Source: Rhodanobacter thiooxydans (GTDB lineage Bacteria > Pseudomonadota > Gammaproteobacteria > Xanthomonadales > Rhodanobacteraceae). From it: DNA of 64,000 nucleotides. The position numbers and the translations under genes are program-made. The notes under the pieces are model-generated. The model was not told where the DNA came from, searched no databases, and saw only the letters and a list, made by a program, of their open reading frames with translations. Shown piece after piece: positions 1 to 9,096 of the stretch (position 1 is its first letter; each line of letters starts with the position of its first letter). The DNA lies in the NCBI RefSeq assembly GCF_030291135.1, contig NZ_CP127409.1:3224001-3288000 (forward strand). The letters are read 5' to 3'.

Positions 1-537
1 ACGCAGCTGGCACAGGAGGCGATCAAGGCCGCGCAGCATTTCGGCAACACCACCGCCGCCGCCAACCGCTACGCGCAGTACATCATCCTGTCGCCGACCG
101 GCACGCACCCGGACGGGTTCAACACCTCCACCGGCAACTTCTGCGCCTGGCATGACTGGCAGGGCGACAACTACGGCATCACCTCGCCGGTCGGTGACGT
201 GGCCTTCACCAACATGCCGTACGTCTACGACATGGGCACCAGCTGCGGCGAGAACTTCGTCAACAGCGGCACCCAGGGCCTGGTGGACGGCTTCTCGATC
301 GTCAACGGCCACGAGTACGCCGAGACCGTGACCGACCAGAACCCGGCCGGTGGCTGGACCAACCACGTCAAGGGCTCACGCAGCAAGGGCCAGGAGAACG
401 GTGACGAGTGCGCCTGGATCAGCTCCGGCCAGGGCAAATCCCAGAACGTGGTGATGGGCAACGGCAGTTACGCCATGCAGAGCACCTGGTCGAACGACAC
501 CAACGAGTGCGACATCACGCACCCGATCGTGCTGTAA
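1..537 (+). CDS. C-terminal part of a secreted-type protein with an HEYAE motif (5' end outside window)
   Basis: The reading frame is open from the first base and ends at TAA 535-537, giving 178 residues with no start in view. The fragment is rich in Gly, Asn, Thr and Trp, has four cysteines and no membrane segment, which suits an exported, disulphide-bonded protein. At residues 104-108 it carries HEYAE, followed by a Gly/Trp-rich stretch (PAGGW). This resembles the HExxE/HExxH helix of some secreted metallopeptidase-like proteins, but the third ligand cannot be assigned. I do not recognise the family with certainty. A strong terminator follows, so this is the last gene of its transcript. It is convergent with the c-di-GMP gene downstream. 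Confidence 0.75.
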   Translation, partial: TQLAQEAIKAAQHFGNTTAAANRYAQYIILSPTGTHPDGFNTSTGNFCAWHDWQGDNYGITSPVGDVAFTNMPYVYDMGTSCGENFVNSGTQGLVDGFSIVNGHEYAETVTDQNPAGGWTNHVKGSRSKGQENGDECAWISSGQGKSQNVVMGNGSYAMQSTWSNDTNECDITHPIVL

Positions 538-597
538 CACGGCACCCGCCGCCTGCACCTGCAGGCGGCGCGACGGGTCCGTGCAAACGTGAAGACG

Positions 598-631
598 ATG
601 GCCCGATCGGCGACGATCGGGCCATTTTTTT
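598..631 (+). terminator. Rho-independent terminator of the first gene
   Basis: A perfect 12-bp stem (ATGGCCCGATCG at 598-609 and its complement at 614-625) closes a GCGA loop and runs straight into seven T residues at 625-631. It lies 60 bp after the stop codon. A second hairpin with an 11-bp arm (547-557 against 560-570) sits just upstream but has no T tract. Confidence 0.93.
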
Positions 632-683
632 GCTGGCAAGGCGCCGCTTCGCGTTCGACCGGGACGCGAGAAGCGCCGCCGGC

Positions 684-3320
684 TCAGTCGCGCTGGAACA
701 GCGCTGGCTCGGGCCGATGCAGGCTGAAACCCTGCACCCGGTTCACCCCCAACGCCGCCAGCGCCTGCACGGTTTCCGCGTCGGCCACCCATTCGGCGAC
801 CACTTCCAGGCCGAGTCGGTGGCCGATGTCGGTGACCGCCCTGACCATCAGGTGGCTGACCGGGTCGGTGAGCATGTCGCGCACGAAGCTGCCGTCGATC
901 TTGATGATGTCCAGCGGCAGGTTCTTCAGATAAGTGAACGAGGACATGCCGGCGCCGAAATCGTCCAGCGCGATCCGGCAACCCACCGCACGCAGCTGTT
1001 CCATGAAGCGCACCACCTGCGACAGGTTGCGCACCGCCACGGTCTCGGTGATCTCGAAGCACACCCGCGACGGCTCGACCCGGTAGCGGCGCAGCAGGCC
1101 AATGATCAAGCCAGCCAGCGCCTCGTCCTCGACGCTGGCACCGGACAGGTTGATCGCCACCATGCGCAGCGCGCCACCGGACGGATGCAGCCGGTCGAAG
1201 TTCGCCAGCGTGGTCTCGATCACCCAGCGGTCGACCACCGGCATCAGGCCATAGCGCTCGGCCGCGGGCATGAACACGCCGGGCGCCACCAGCTGGCCGG
1301 ATTCCTCGCGGAAACGCAGCAGCAGCTCGACATCGGGCTCGCCGCCGGCCGCCAGCGGCAGCGGCCAGATCTCCTGGTAGGTGAGCACCAGCCGATGCTC
1401 GTCGACCGCCCAGCGCAGGCGGTTCGCCCATTCCATCTCGCCATGCCGGCGCACCGTCTCGTCGTCGCGCTCGGAGAAGAAATGCACGCGATTTCGGCCG
1501 AGCTCCTTGGCCATGTAGCAGGCGGTGTCGGCCTGTGCCAGCAGGTCCTTCACCAGGATGCCGGGGCGGTCGATCATGACCCCGCCGATGCTGGCGCTGA
1601 TGGTGCAGCTGCGCTGTTCCCAGATGAAGATGTAACCGTCGATGCAGCGGCGCACGCGTTCGGCGATCCGCTCGGCCTCGTCGCGGTCGGCCACATTGGT
1701 CGCCAGTACGCCGAATTCGTCGCCGCCCAGCCGCGCCAGCACGTCGGTGCCGCCCAGCTGCTTGCGCATCACGATCGCCAGCTGGGCCAGCAGCTGGTCG
1801 CCGGCGAGGTGGCCGGAGGTGTCGTTGATCAGCTTGAACTGGTCCAGGTCGATGTACAGCAGCACGGCCGGCGGGGTGCCGGCGCCGGTGGCCGCCAGCG
1901 TGTCATGCAGGCGGCGCTCGAACTCGCGCCGGTTGTACAGCTCGGTCAGCGCGTCGTGGCTGGCCTGGTGGCTGAGCAGCTCGGTCAGCTGGCGCTGTTC
2001 GCTGATGTCGCTGGCCACCATCAGCAGCTTGTCGCGCCCGTTCAGCCGTATCCGCGAGATCGCCACGCTGGCCCAGAAGGCGCCGCCTTCGTCGTTGCGC
2101 AGCAGCGCATCGACCCGGCTGCAGCCGCGGGTATCGTCCTGCTGCAGCTGCGCGCGCAGCTCCGGGTCCTCGAACAGCTCGGGCAGTTGCCGCTCGGTCG
2201 CGTGCCGGCCGAGGCGGTCGCGTGAAGCCTGGTTCGCATAGGTGACCGCCCCGCCCGCGGCTTCCGCCAGCAGCACCAGCGCCGGCAGCAGTTCGTTCAA
2301 CGCGCGGAAACGCTCCTCGCTCTCGCGGTAGCGGCGGCTCATCCGCCAGCCCAACGCGAGCGCACGCTGGCGGGTGCTGGCGACGGAGTACGCCAGCAGT
2401 GCCAGCAGGATGCTCGCCACCACGCCGGCCAGCAGGGTCGCCCGGCCCCATCCGCCGGCACCCGCACCCGTGCGGTGCGGCAGCGGCTGCATCACGACAT
2501 TCCACACGCGTCCGCCGTAGGTCAGCTTGCTCTCGTAGCGGTAGCCGTCAGGCGGCACCAGCAGGCCGGGCGTCGAATCGAACAGCTGCAGCGCGTCCGG
2601 CCCGGTGATGTCGCTGACCCGCACGCTCAGGTGTCGCGTCAACTGGTCGGGCAACGCGTTGCCGATCAGATCGTCCAGCCGGAACGACACGGCGATCGAA
2701 CCGCGCACGCGCGCACGCCGCTCCTCGACGGTCCGCGGCGGCGGGCCCGGGCCGTAGATCGGCAGCCGCAAGGTGACACCTTCGCCCGTCATGCCGGCTT
2801 CGGCCAGCTGCGCCAGGTGGAACGGCGCGGACAGGGTCGCCAGGTCGTCGTCGCGCGAGGCAAGCAGGCCGGCAAGATTGCGCGGCTGCATGCCGACATC
2901 AAGCCCGACCACGCGCTCGTTGCCGGGCTCCGGCTCGACCCAGCGGGTCACGTAATGCTCGCCGTCCGGCCGCTGCTCGCGTTGTGCGTAGGCCAGTGCG
3001 AGCAGACCGGGAAATTGTTCGCGCGGACGCATGTTGGCGTAGAAGCCGGCGTATTCGCCAGCGTCCACCTCCTCCGACGAAAGGAACAGCGATTGCGCGG
3101 CGCGCAGCAGCGACTCGGCCGCATGCAGCCTGCCCTGCAGCGAGACGTAGGCCTTGCTGGCCATCTCGTTGCGGATCAGGGTGCGCTCGGCCTGCAGCCG
3201 CCGCATCTGCTGCTCATGCGCGGCCAGCGACAGCAAGAGCCCCAGCAGCAGGGCGAGCAGGCTCCACAGCCAGGCTGCCAGGTGCCACCGTGGGGGCTGC
3301 GGAATCGCGGGATCGACCAT
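684..3320 (-). CDS. Membrane c-di-GMP protein, CHASE-PAS-GGDEF-EAL
   Basis: A predicted 878-residue inner-membrane sensor that could make and/or degrade cyclic di-GMP. In order: TM helix (about 13-33), periplasmic CHASE-like sensor domain (about 65-255), second TM helix (near 300), PAS, GGDEF with an intact RLGGDEF core (GGDEF at 532-536), and a C-terminal EAL domain. The EAL signature reads VELLLR (Glu665), so Ala is replaced by Leu. The other catalytic elements (NLS, ETE, DDFG, KIDGSF, AEW, QGF) are present, so phosphodiesterase activity is plausible. I chose the ATG at 3320 because AGAGGA lies 8 bases upstream and the TM helix then follows directly; an ATG at 3422 would add 34 residues. 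The signal sensed is unknown. Confidence 0.93.
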   Translation of the reverse strand: MVDPAIPQPPRWHLAAWLWSLLALLLGLLLSLAAHEQQMRRLQAERTLIRNEMASKAYVSLQGRLHAAESLLRAAQSLFLSSEEVDAGEYAGFYANMRPREQFPGLLALAYAQREQRPDGEHYVTRWVEPEPGNERVVGLDVGMQPRNLAGLLASRDDDLATLSAPFHLAQLAEAGMTGEGVTLRLPIYGPGPPPRTVEERRARVRGSIAVSFRLDDLIGNALPDQLTRHLSVRVSDITGPDALQLFDSTPGLLVPPDGYRYESKLTYGGRVWNVVMQPLPHRTGAGAGGWGRATLLAGVVASILLALLAYSVASTRQRALALGWRMSRRYRESEERFRALNELLPALVLLAEAAGGAVTYANQASRDRLGRHATERQLPELFEDPELRAQLQQDDTRGCSRVDALLRNDEGGAFWASVAISRIRLNGRDKLLMVASDISEQRQLTELLSHQASHDALTELYNRREFERRLHDTLAATGAGTPPAVLLYIDLDQFKLINDTSGHLAGDQLLAQLAIVMRKQLGGTDVLARLGGDEFGVLATNVADRDEAERIAERVRRCIDGYIFIWEQRSCTISASIGGVMIDRPGILVKDLLAQADTACYMAKELGRNRVHFFSERDDETVRRHGEMEWANRLRWAVDEHRLVLTYQEIWPLPLAAGGEPDVELLLRFREESGQLVAPGVFMPAAERYGLMPVVDRWVIETTLANFDRLHPSGGALRMVAINLSGASVEDEALAGLIIGLLRRYRVEPSRVCFEITETVAVRNLSQVVRFMEQLRAVGCRIALDDFGAGMSSFTYLKNLPLDIIKIDGSFVRDMLTDPVSHLMVRAVTDIGHRLGLEVVAEWVADAETVQALAALGVNRVQGFSLHRPEPALFQRD

Positions 3321-3471
3321 GCCGCCGTCCTCTGCCGGTGCGGAAGGCGAATTGTCGGAATGCTGTTTTCCGGGCAAGGAGACCACCACGCGGTGCCGTT
3401 CCCGGCGATGGTACACAAGCACCGAACAATCTTGCGTGACGCAGCGCCTGCCGCCGACGTGCGGATCGGCC

Positions 3472-5979
3472 TCAGCGTCGCTCGCGCGGCTTCGCCCGGT
3501 GGGTCGGGGTGGCCGTCCACGGGTCGTCCGGCCACGGGTGGCGCGGGTAGCGTCCCTTCAGTTCCTTCTTCACTTCCGGGTAGGTGCGTTCCCAGAAACC
3601 CTTCAGGTCCTGGGTCACCTGAATCGGCCGGCCTGCCGGCGAGAGCAGGTGCAGGGTGACCGGGATGCGCCCGCCGCCGACGCGCGGCGTGTCGGCCAGG
3701 CCGAACAGCTCCTGCAGCTTCACCGCCAGCACCGGCGGCTCGCCTTCGGCGTATTCCAGCCGGCGGCTCTGTCCGCTCGGCACGCGCAGGCTTTCCGGAG
3801 CCTGCGCGTCGAGCAAGCGGCGCTGCTCGTGGTCGAACCGCGAGGCCAGTGCCTGCGACAGTTGCTCCGCGTCCAGCGCGTCGAAGCGGTGCTTGCCGTC
3901 GAGGTACGGCGCCAGCCAGTCCTCCAGCGAAGCGAGCAGCGCCGGCTCGGAAACATCCGGCAGGCCCAGCTCGGGCAGCCACGCGCGCAGTGCCTGCATG
4001 CGTGCGCGCAATCGCCGCGCATGCTCGCTCCACGGCAGCGCGTCGAGCCCCTTCGCGCGCACCGCGGCCAGCAGCGCGGGCAGCGCATCGGCAGGTTTCA
4101 CCGGCACGCTGCGCCGCTCCAGCACGATCGCGCCGAAACGGCGTTCGTCGAACGCCTCGGCGGCGGCGCGCTCGTCGTTCCAGCGCAGCGTGCGTTCGCG
4201 GGTGAAACGCTGCGGGAAGTCGCGTTCCAGCACCCGCGGATCGAGCGGCGCAGCGGCCAGGATCAGGCTGTCGCGCGCCTCGAAGCGCAGATCCAGCGCG
4301 ACCAGCCACGGCTCACCCAGCAGCGCGGTGTTCTCGTGCAGGCGCGCGCCGCGGCCGTTGGCCAGTGTGTAGCGCAGCGAATTGCTGTCGTCGCGATGCG
4401 CGATGCGGTCGGGGAACGCGTGCAGCAGCAGGTCGCCGACCGCATGGCTGTCGGGCACGCCGCTGGCCGCGGTGCGCACGTCCAGGCGCCGACGCCAGCC
4501 CTTGCTGGCCTGCTCGATCGCGGCCAGCGCGCCGCTGTCCGCCTCGCCGCGCGTGGACGAACCACGGCGGTCGCGCCAGGCGTGCAGCGCGGTCACGCGG
4601 GCGCGGAAATCGTCGCTGCGCGCCTGCGCGCCGCGCAGCGGCGAACGTGCCTCCATCAATGCCAGCAGGTCGGCCACTAGCGCGTGCAGCTCCGGCGACG
4701 CGCGCAGCGCGGCGGCGCCGAGCCGTGGCGTGGCGCCCAGTTCCAGCATGCGCCGGCCGAGCGCGGTGATGCGGCCATCGGCGTCCAGCGCGGCAAGGTT
4801 CATCAGCAGTTCGCGCGCCTGTGCCAGCGCGCCGGGTGGCGGCGGGTCCAGCCAGTGCAGTTCGTCGCTGCCCCAGGCGGCCAGCTCCAGCGCCAGCGCG
4901 GACAGTTCGGCTTGCATGATCTCGGCCGTGCGCGCCGGCTCCAGCCGCCGGCCCTGCGCCCACAGCCGGTACGCCGTGCCCTCGGCCACGCGGCCGGCGC
5001 GGCCGGCGCGCTGGTCGGCCGAGGCCTGCGAGATGGTCACGGTTTCCAGCCGGGTGAAGCCGGAATTCGGATCGAAGCGCGGCTCGCGCGCCAGCCCGCT
5101 GTCGATCACCGCGCGGATGCCCGGCAAGGTGACGCTGGATTCGGCCACATTGGTGGCCAGCACGATGCGTCTCGTACCGGGCTCGGCCGGCGCCAGCGCC
5201 GCCTGCTGCTCGGCCAGCGACAACTCGCCGTGCAGCGCGACCAGCTCGACGTCATCACGCGCCAGCGTCTGCGCCAGCACCGCCTGCGCCCGTGCGATCT
5301 CGCGCCGGCCGGGCAGGAAGGCCAGCACGTCACCGTCGTTTTCTTCCAGCGCCTGCCGCGCGACGCGGGCCAGCTGGTGCTCGACCGTTTCCTGCGTGCG
5401 CGCCGGCGGATAGTCGACGCGCACCGGGAAACTGCGGCCCGGGCTGCTGAGCCGCGGCGCGCCCAGCCAGGCCGCGATGCGCTCGCCGTCCAGCGTGGCC
5501 GACATCACGAGCAGGCGCAGCTGCGGTCGCAGCGTGGCCTGCACGTCCAGCGCCAGCGCGGCGCCGAGGTCGCCGGCGAGGTGGCGTTCGTGGAACTCGT
5601 CGAACACGACCGCGCCGATGCCGGCCAGCTCCGGATCGTGCTGGATCAGGCGGGTGAGGATGCCTTCGGTGACCACTTCGATGCGGGTCGCCGCGCTCAC
5701 TTTCGACTCGAAGCGGATGCGGTAGCCAACGGTCTGCCCGACCGCTTCGCCGAGCTGCTGCGCCATGAACTGCGCGGCGGCGCGCGCCGCGATCCGGCGC
5801 GGCTCCAGCATCACGATCTTCTGCCCGGCCAGCCATGGCGCATCGAGCAGGGCCAGCGGCACCTGGGTGGTCTTGCCGGCGCCCGGCGGCGCTTCCAGCA
5901 CCAGCCGCGGCTGCGCCGCCAGCGATGCGCGGATCTCGGGCAGCAGCGGAGTGATCGGGAACGAAGGCGGCGCATTCAT
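3472..5979 (-). CDS. hrpB: ATP-dependent helicase HrpB
   Basis: An 835-residue DEAH/RHA-type helicase, the usual length for HrpB. Walker A GAGKTT is at 33-38 and the Walker B/DExH motif DEFH at 127-130. Motif III (SATLDG) and motif VI (QRAGRAGR) follow. The C-terminal half has the HrpB-specific region that ends in a basic tail. Related proteins include E. coli HrpB and HrpA, the latter implicated in RNA processing and ribosome rescue; the substrate of HrpB itself is not well defined. The gene stands alone between the c-di-GMP gene (151 bp downstream) and the type II secretion operon, all on the minus strand. Confidence 0.95.
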   Translation of the reverse strand: MNAPPSFPITPLLPEIRASLAAQPRLVLEAPPGAGKTTQVPLALLDAPWLAGQKIVMLEPRRIAARAAAQFMAQQLGEAVGQTVGYRIRFESKVSAATRIEVVTEGILTRLIQHDPELAGIGAVVFDEFHERHLAGDLGAALALDVQATLRPQLRLLVMSATLDGERIAAWLGAPRLSSPGRSFPVRVDYPPARTQETVEHQLARVARQALEENDGDVLAFLPGRREIARAQAVLAQTLARDDVELVALHGELSLAEQQAALAPAEPGTRRIVLATNVAESSVTLPGIRAVIDSGLAREPRFDPNSGFTRLETVTISQASADQRAGRAGRVAEGTAYRLWAQGRRLEPARTAEIMQAELSALALELAAWGSDELHWLDPPPPGALAQARELLMNLAALDADGRITALGRRMLELGATPRLGAAALRASPELHALVADLLALMEARSPLRGAQARSDDFRARVTALHAWRDRRGSSTRGEADSGALAAIEQASKGWRRRLDVRTAASGVPDSHAVGDLLLHAFPDRIAHRDDSNSLRYTLANGRGARLHENTALLGEPWLVALDLRFEARDSLILAAAPLDPRVLERDFPQRFTRERTLRWNDERAAAEAFDERRFGAIVLERRSVPVKPADALPALLAAVRAKGLDALPWSEHARRLRARMQALRAWLPELGLPDVSEPALLASLEDWLAPYLDGKHRFDALDAEQLSQALASRFDHEQRRLLDAQAPESLRVPSGQSRRLEYAEGEPPVLAVKLQELFGLADTPRVGGGRIPVTLHLLSPAGRPIQVTQDLKGFWERTYPEVKKELKGRYPRHPWPDDPWTATPTHRAKPRERR

Positions 5980-6007
5980 CGCGCCGATGATAGCGGGCGC
6001 CGCCGCG

Positions 6008-6038
6008 CGGGCGCCCCGGCGACACGCCGGGGCGCCCG
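6008..6038. terminator. Hairpin between gspD and hrpB
   Basis: A perfect 14-bp GC stem (6008-6021 with 6025-6038, loop ACA) lies 5 bp after the gspD stop, in the 63-bp gap before hrpB. No T tract follows on either strand. It may be a weak terminator or an mRNA 3'-end stabiliser for the secretion operon. Confidence 0.55.
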
Positions 6039-6042
6039 TCTG

Positions 6043-8373
6043 CTACGGCTTGCTGCCGCTACCCGCGGGTGCGCGCAGCGGCGCCAGCGACTCGAACTTG
6101 CTCTGGTAGTCGTCGGTGATCTGCTTGGCGTCCGCGCCGCCGCGGATCACCCGCGGCGTGATCAGCACGATCAGCTCGGTACGGTTGCGGCTGCGGCTGG
6201 TGGTGCCGAACAGCCGGCCCAGCAGCGGCACGCGGTTGAGCCCGGGGATGCCGGTGTCGGTGTTGCCCTCGGCCTGTTCGATCAGGCCGCCCAGCAGCAC
6301 GGTCTGGCCGCTCTGCACGGCGACCTGGGTGGCCAGCTTGCGCTGCGAGATGGCCGGGTTGCCGTTGACCAGCGGCACCGACTTGTCGGCCTGGCTGACC
6401 TCCTGGCTGATGTTCATGTAGACCAGGCCGCCGGGATTGATCCGCGGCTGCACGTTGAGAATCACACCGGTGCTCAGGTAGCTGACCTGGCTGTAGCTGG
6501 TGGGGTTGCCCAGGCCGGTGTTCACGCTGGTCTGGTTGATCGGGATCTGGTTGCCGACCGCGATGCTGGCCACCTGGTTGTTCATCACCACCATCGACGG
6601 CGCCGACAGCGTCTTGGTGTTGCCGCTGGTCTCCATCGCGCGCACGGCGACCTGCAGGTCGCTGTTGAGGAAGGAGTAGAAGAACGGCTCGCCGCGGAAC
6701 GCGTTGCCACCCTGGCCCAGGCCGAGCTGGCGATGGCGGTACGGCTGGCCCGGCACGATGTTGCCGCTGCTGTCGGTGGTGCTGCCGGTCAGTCCTTCCA
6801 GGTACCACTGCACGCCGAACTGGAACTCGCCGGTGAGACTGACCTCGAGGATGCGCGTCTCGATCTGCACCTGCAGCGGCACGTTGTCGAGCTTGTTGAT
6901 CGCGCCCTTGATCTCCTCCCACTGCGACGGGCGCGCGCGCACCAGCAGCTGGTTGCTGCCGTCGACCGAGCTGATCCGCACGCTGCCGTCGCTGGAGCTG
7001 TACTGCTGTTCGCTGGCCGCGCTGTTGCCGCCGCCGGCCGGGTTGCCGCCAAAACCGAGGGCGCTGCTGCCGAAGCCGCCGCCGGCCGCGGCGCCACCCT
7101 CGCGACCACCGCCGCTGGCGCCGAAGCCGCTGCTGCCCATGCCGGCGTTGACCTGGCCGCCGCCGCGCGACGCGTCGGCGGAGTTGCCGAAGCTGCCGGC
7201 GGTGCTGCCCATGCTGGTCGCGCCAGCGTTGTCGGCGCTGCCCAGGGTGGCCCCGGTCAGGCCCGGCCCGACCTGGCCGCCGCTGTCGCCGCCACCGCTG
7301 CCGGCGCCGTTGGTGTAGATCTGCGCCAGATACCGCGCCAGGTCCGACGCCTTGATGTTGCGCACGTCGTAGACGAACAGCTGCGGCTCGTTGCCGCCGC
7401 CGCGGTCGATGCGGGCGATCCAGTCGCCGACTTCCTGCAGGTAGTCGCTCTGGGTGCTGATCACCACCAGCGCGTTGGTGCGCTCGATCGGGATGAAGCG
7501 CAGCATGCCGGCCAGCGGGGTGTTGCCGTGCTCGCCGAACATCGCGTCCAGCTTCGGCATCAGCTCGCCGACCTTGGCGTACTGCAGGTTGAACACGCCC
7601 ACCGACATGCCGCGCAGCCAGTCGACGTCGAAGGTGCGCACCATGCTCTGGTAGTTGGCCAGCTCCTGCGGCGTGCCGGACATCACCAGCAGGTTGCGCG
7701 CCGGGTCCACCAGCAAGGTGGCGTCCGGCCGCGCGAACGGCTTGATCAGCTTCTGCATCTCGGTGGCGGAGATGTAGTGCAGCGGGAACAGCCGCGCCTG
7801 CAGCCCGCCCGCCGGCGCGGCGGCGCCGAGGCTGGGCACCAGGTTGCCGGCCACCGCATCTTTCTGCGGCATCACCACGTAGCTGCCGGCGCGCAGCACC
7901 AGCGCGTTGCCGGTCCACGACAGCAGGGTCTCCAGGATCGGCAGCGCCTGGCTGGCATCGACCGGTTCGGAGGTGGCGAAGGAGATGTTGCCCTGCACGC
8001 CGGGCACGATCGTGTAGTTCTGCTTGAGCAGGTCGCCAAGGATCGCCTTGACCACCGCCTGCACCGGCTGGTTCTCGAAGTTGAAGGTGACCGCGCCGTT
8101 GCCGCCCGCCGCCGGCCGCGGCGTGGCCAGCGCACCGGGTCGGACGAACTGGCCGCTGCCGTGGCTCAGTTCGGTGGTCGCCGGCGCGGCGTGGCTGCTA
8201 CTGCCGGTATTCAACGGCAGCGGCGCCGGCACCGGATTCTGCGTGCCGGCCATAGCCTCACGCTGCAGCGCGCCGTCGTCGTGCGGTGGCGGCAGGCTGG
8301 CGCAGGCGGCCAGGCCCACCGCGAGGGCAAGCGTGGCGCTGCGCAGGACTTGCTGGATGAGCATGCGGGACAT
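6043..8373 (-). CDS. gspD: Type II secretion outer-membrane secretin GspD (XpsD)
   Basis: A 776-residue secretin that forms the outer-membrane channel of the type II secretion system. The N-terminus is a lipoprotein-type signal with lipobox LAAC (Cys24). N0-N3 domains follow, then the C-terminal secretin barrel ending near residue 750. A Gly/Ser/Ala-rich, low-complexity insert of about 100 residues (about 355-455) interrupts the N3 region, longer than the loop usual there. It is the last gene of the operon, 3 bp after gspC/N, as xpsD is in Xanthomonas. The predicted lipid anchor could replace a separate pilotin; this is inference. Confidence 0.95.
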   Translation of the reverse strand: MSRMLIQQVLRSATLALAVGLAACASLPPPHDDGALQREAMAGTQNPVPAPLPLNTGSSSHAAPATTELSHGSGQFVRPGALATPRPAAGGNGAVTFNFENQPVQAVVKAILGDLLKQNYTIVPGVQGNISFATSEPVDASQALPILETLLSWTGNALVLRAGSYVVMPQKDAVAGNLVPSLGAAAPAGGLQARLFPLHYISATEMQKLIKPFARPDATLLVDPARNLLVMSGTPQELANYQSMVRTFDVDWLRGMSVGVFNLQYAKVGELMPKLDAMFGEHGNTPLAGMLRFIPIERTNALVVISTQSDYLQEVGDWIARIDRGGGNEPQLFVYDVRNIKASDLARYLAQIYTNGAGSGGGDSGGQVGPGLTGATLGSADNAGATSMGSTAGSFGNSADASRGGGQVNAGMGSSGFGASGGGREGGAAAGGGFGSSALGFGGNPAGGGNSAASEQQYSSSDGSVRISSVDGSNQLLVRARPSQWEEIKGAINKLDNVPLQVQIETRILEVSLTGEFQFGVQWYLEGLTGSTTDSSGNIVPGQPYRHRQLGLGQGGNAFRGEPFFYSFLNSDLQVAVRAMETSGNTKTLSAPSMVVMNNQVASIAVGNQIPINQTSVNTGLGNPTSYSQVSYLSTGVILNVQPRINPGGLVYMNISQEVSQADKSVPLVNGNPAISQRKLATQVAVQSGQTVLLGGLIEQAEGNTDTGIPGLNRVPLLGRLFGTTSRSRNRTELIVLITPRVIRGGADAKQITDDYQSKFESLAPLRAPAGSGSKP

Positions 8374-8376
8374 GGA

Positions 8377-9096
8377 TCAATGTTCTCCTTCGTGGGTCGC
8401 CGCAGCACGGGCGGCCCGACGTTTCTGGATGCTTTTGCGCAGCCGCTCGGCGGCCGATTCGGGGGCAGGCGGCGGCGCGGCCGCCGGGGCGAGATGCATC
8501 GGCACGGCGCCGCCGCGGTTGCGGTCGACCGCCGCGGCCCCGGCGGCGTCCGGCGCGAGCCGCACTGCCGCGTCGCCGGCCGGCGGCTGGCCGCGCACGT
8601 CCGCCGCGCCACGCGGCTGATCGATCGGCGCGCCGGCCGGCAGCTTCAGTTCGGTGCGCCCGGCCGACGAATCGAACAGCGCCGAGCGCGGGCGCAGCTC
8701 GACCAGCCTCACGCTGCCGTCGGGCAGCGCCTCACCTTCACGCAGGCGCACCTGCTTGTCGCCGTTGCGGTCGTGCAGCAGCGCCATGCGCAGGCCGGGG
8801 GTGAGGATGATGCCGGTCAGCTCGAGGTCGCCCAGGTTGCCGCCGCCGGCGCGGGCGGTCGGCTTGCGGTCGGGGCTGAACAGCGGCCGCTGCCAGACCA
8901 GCGCGTATTGCTGCAGCGGCACCGGTTGCGGCAGGTCGGCTTGCCGGGCGGCCGGCGGCAGCGGCGCGGGCGGGCGCGGCGCATCCCAGCGCACGCCGCG
9001 GCCGATCCCGCCCAGCAGCAACAGCAGCACGGCGCCCAGCAGCACGGCGAGCAGGGCCAGTACCGGCGTCAGCTGGCGCTGGTTGGCGGCGTTCAT
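8377..9096 (-). CDS. gspC: Type II secretion inner-membrane protein, XpsN/GspC-like
   Basis: A 239-residue bitopic protein with one TM helix (about 12-30), a Pro/Ala-rich linker, an HR-like region containing RPLFSPDRKP (about 65-75) and a basic, Ala-rich C-terminal tail. In the type II system this component links the secretin GspD to the inner-membrane platform. No PDZ domain is evident, which fits XpsN rather than classical GspC. The start ATG at 9096 overlaps the gspM stop (ATGA), implying translational coupling. Its place between gspM and gspD matches xpsN. It could equally be named gspN in an Xps scheme. Confidence 0.88.
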   Translation of the reverse strand: MNAANQRQLTPVLALLAVLLGAVLLLLLGGIGRGVRWDAPRPPAPLPPAARQADLPQPVPLQQYALVWQRPLFSPDRKPTARAGGGNLGDLELTGIILTPGLRMALLHDRNGDKQVRLREGEALPDGSVRLVELRPRSALFDSSAGRTELKLPAGAPIDQPRGAADVRGQPPAGDAAVRLAPDAAGAAAVDRNRGGAVPMHLAPAAAPPPAPESAAERLRKSIQKRRAARAAATHEGEH

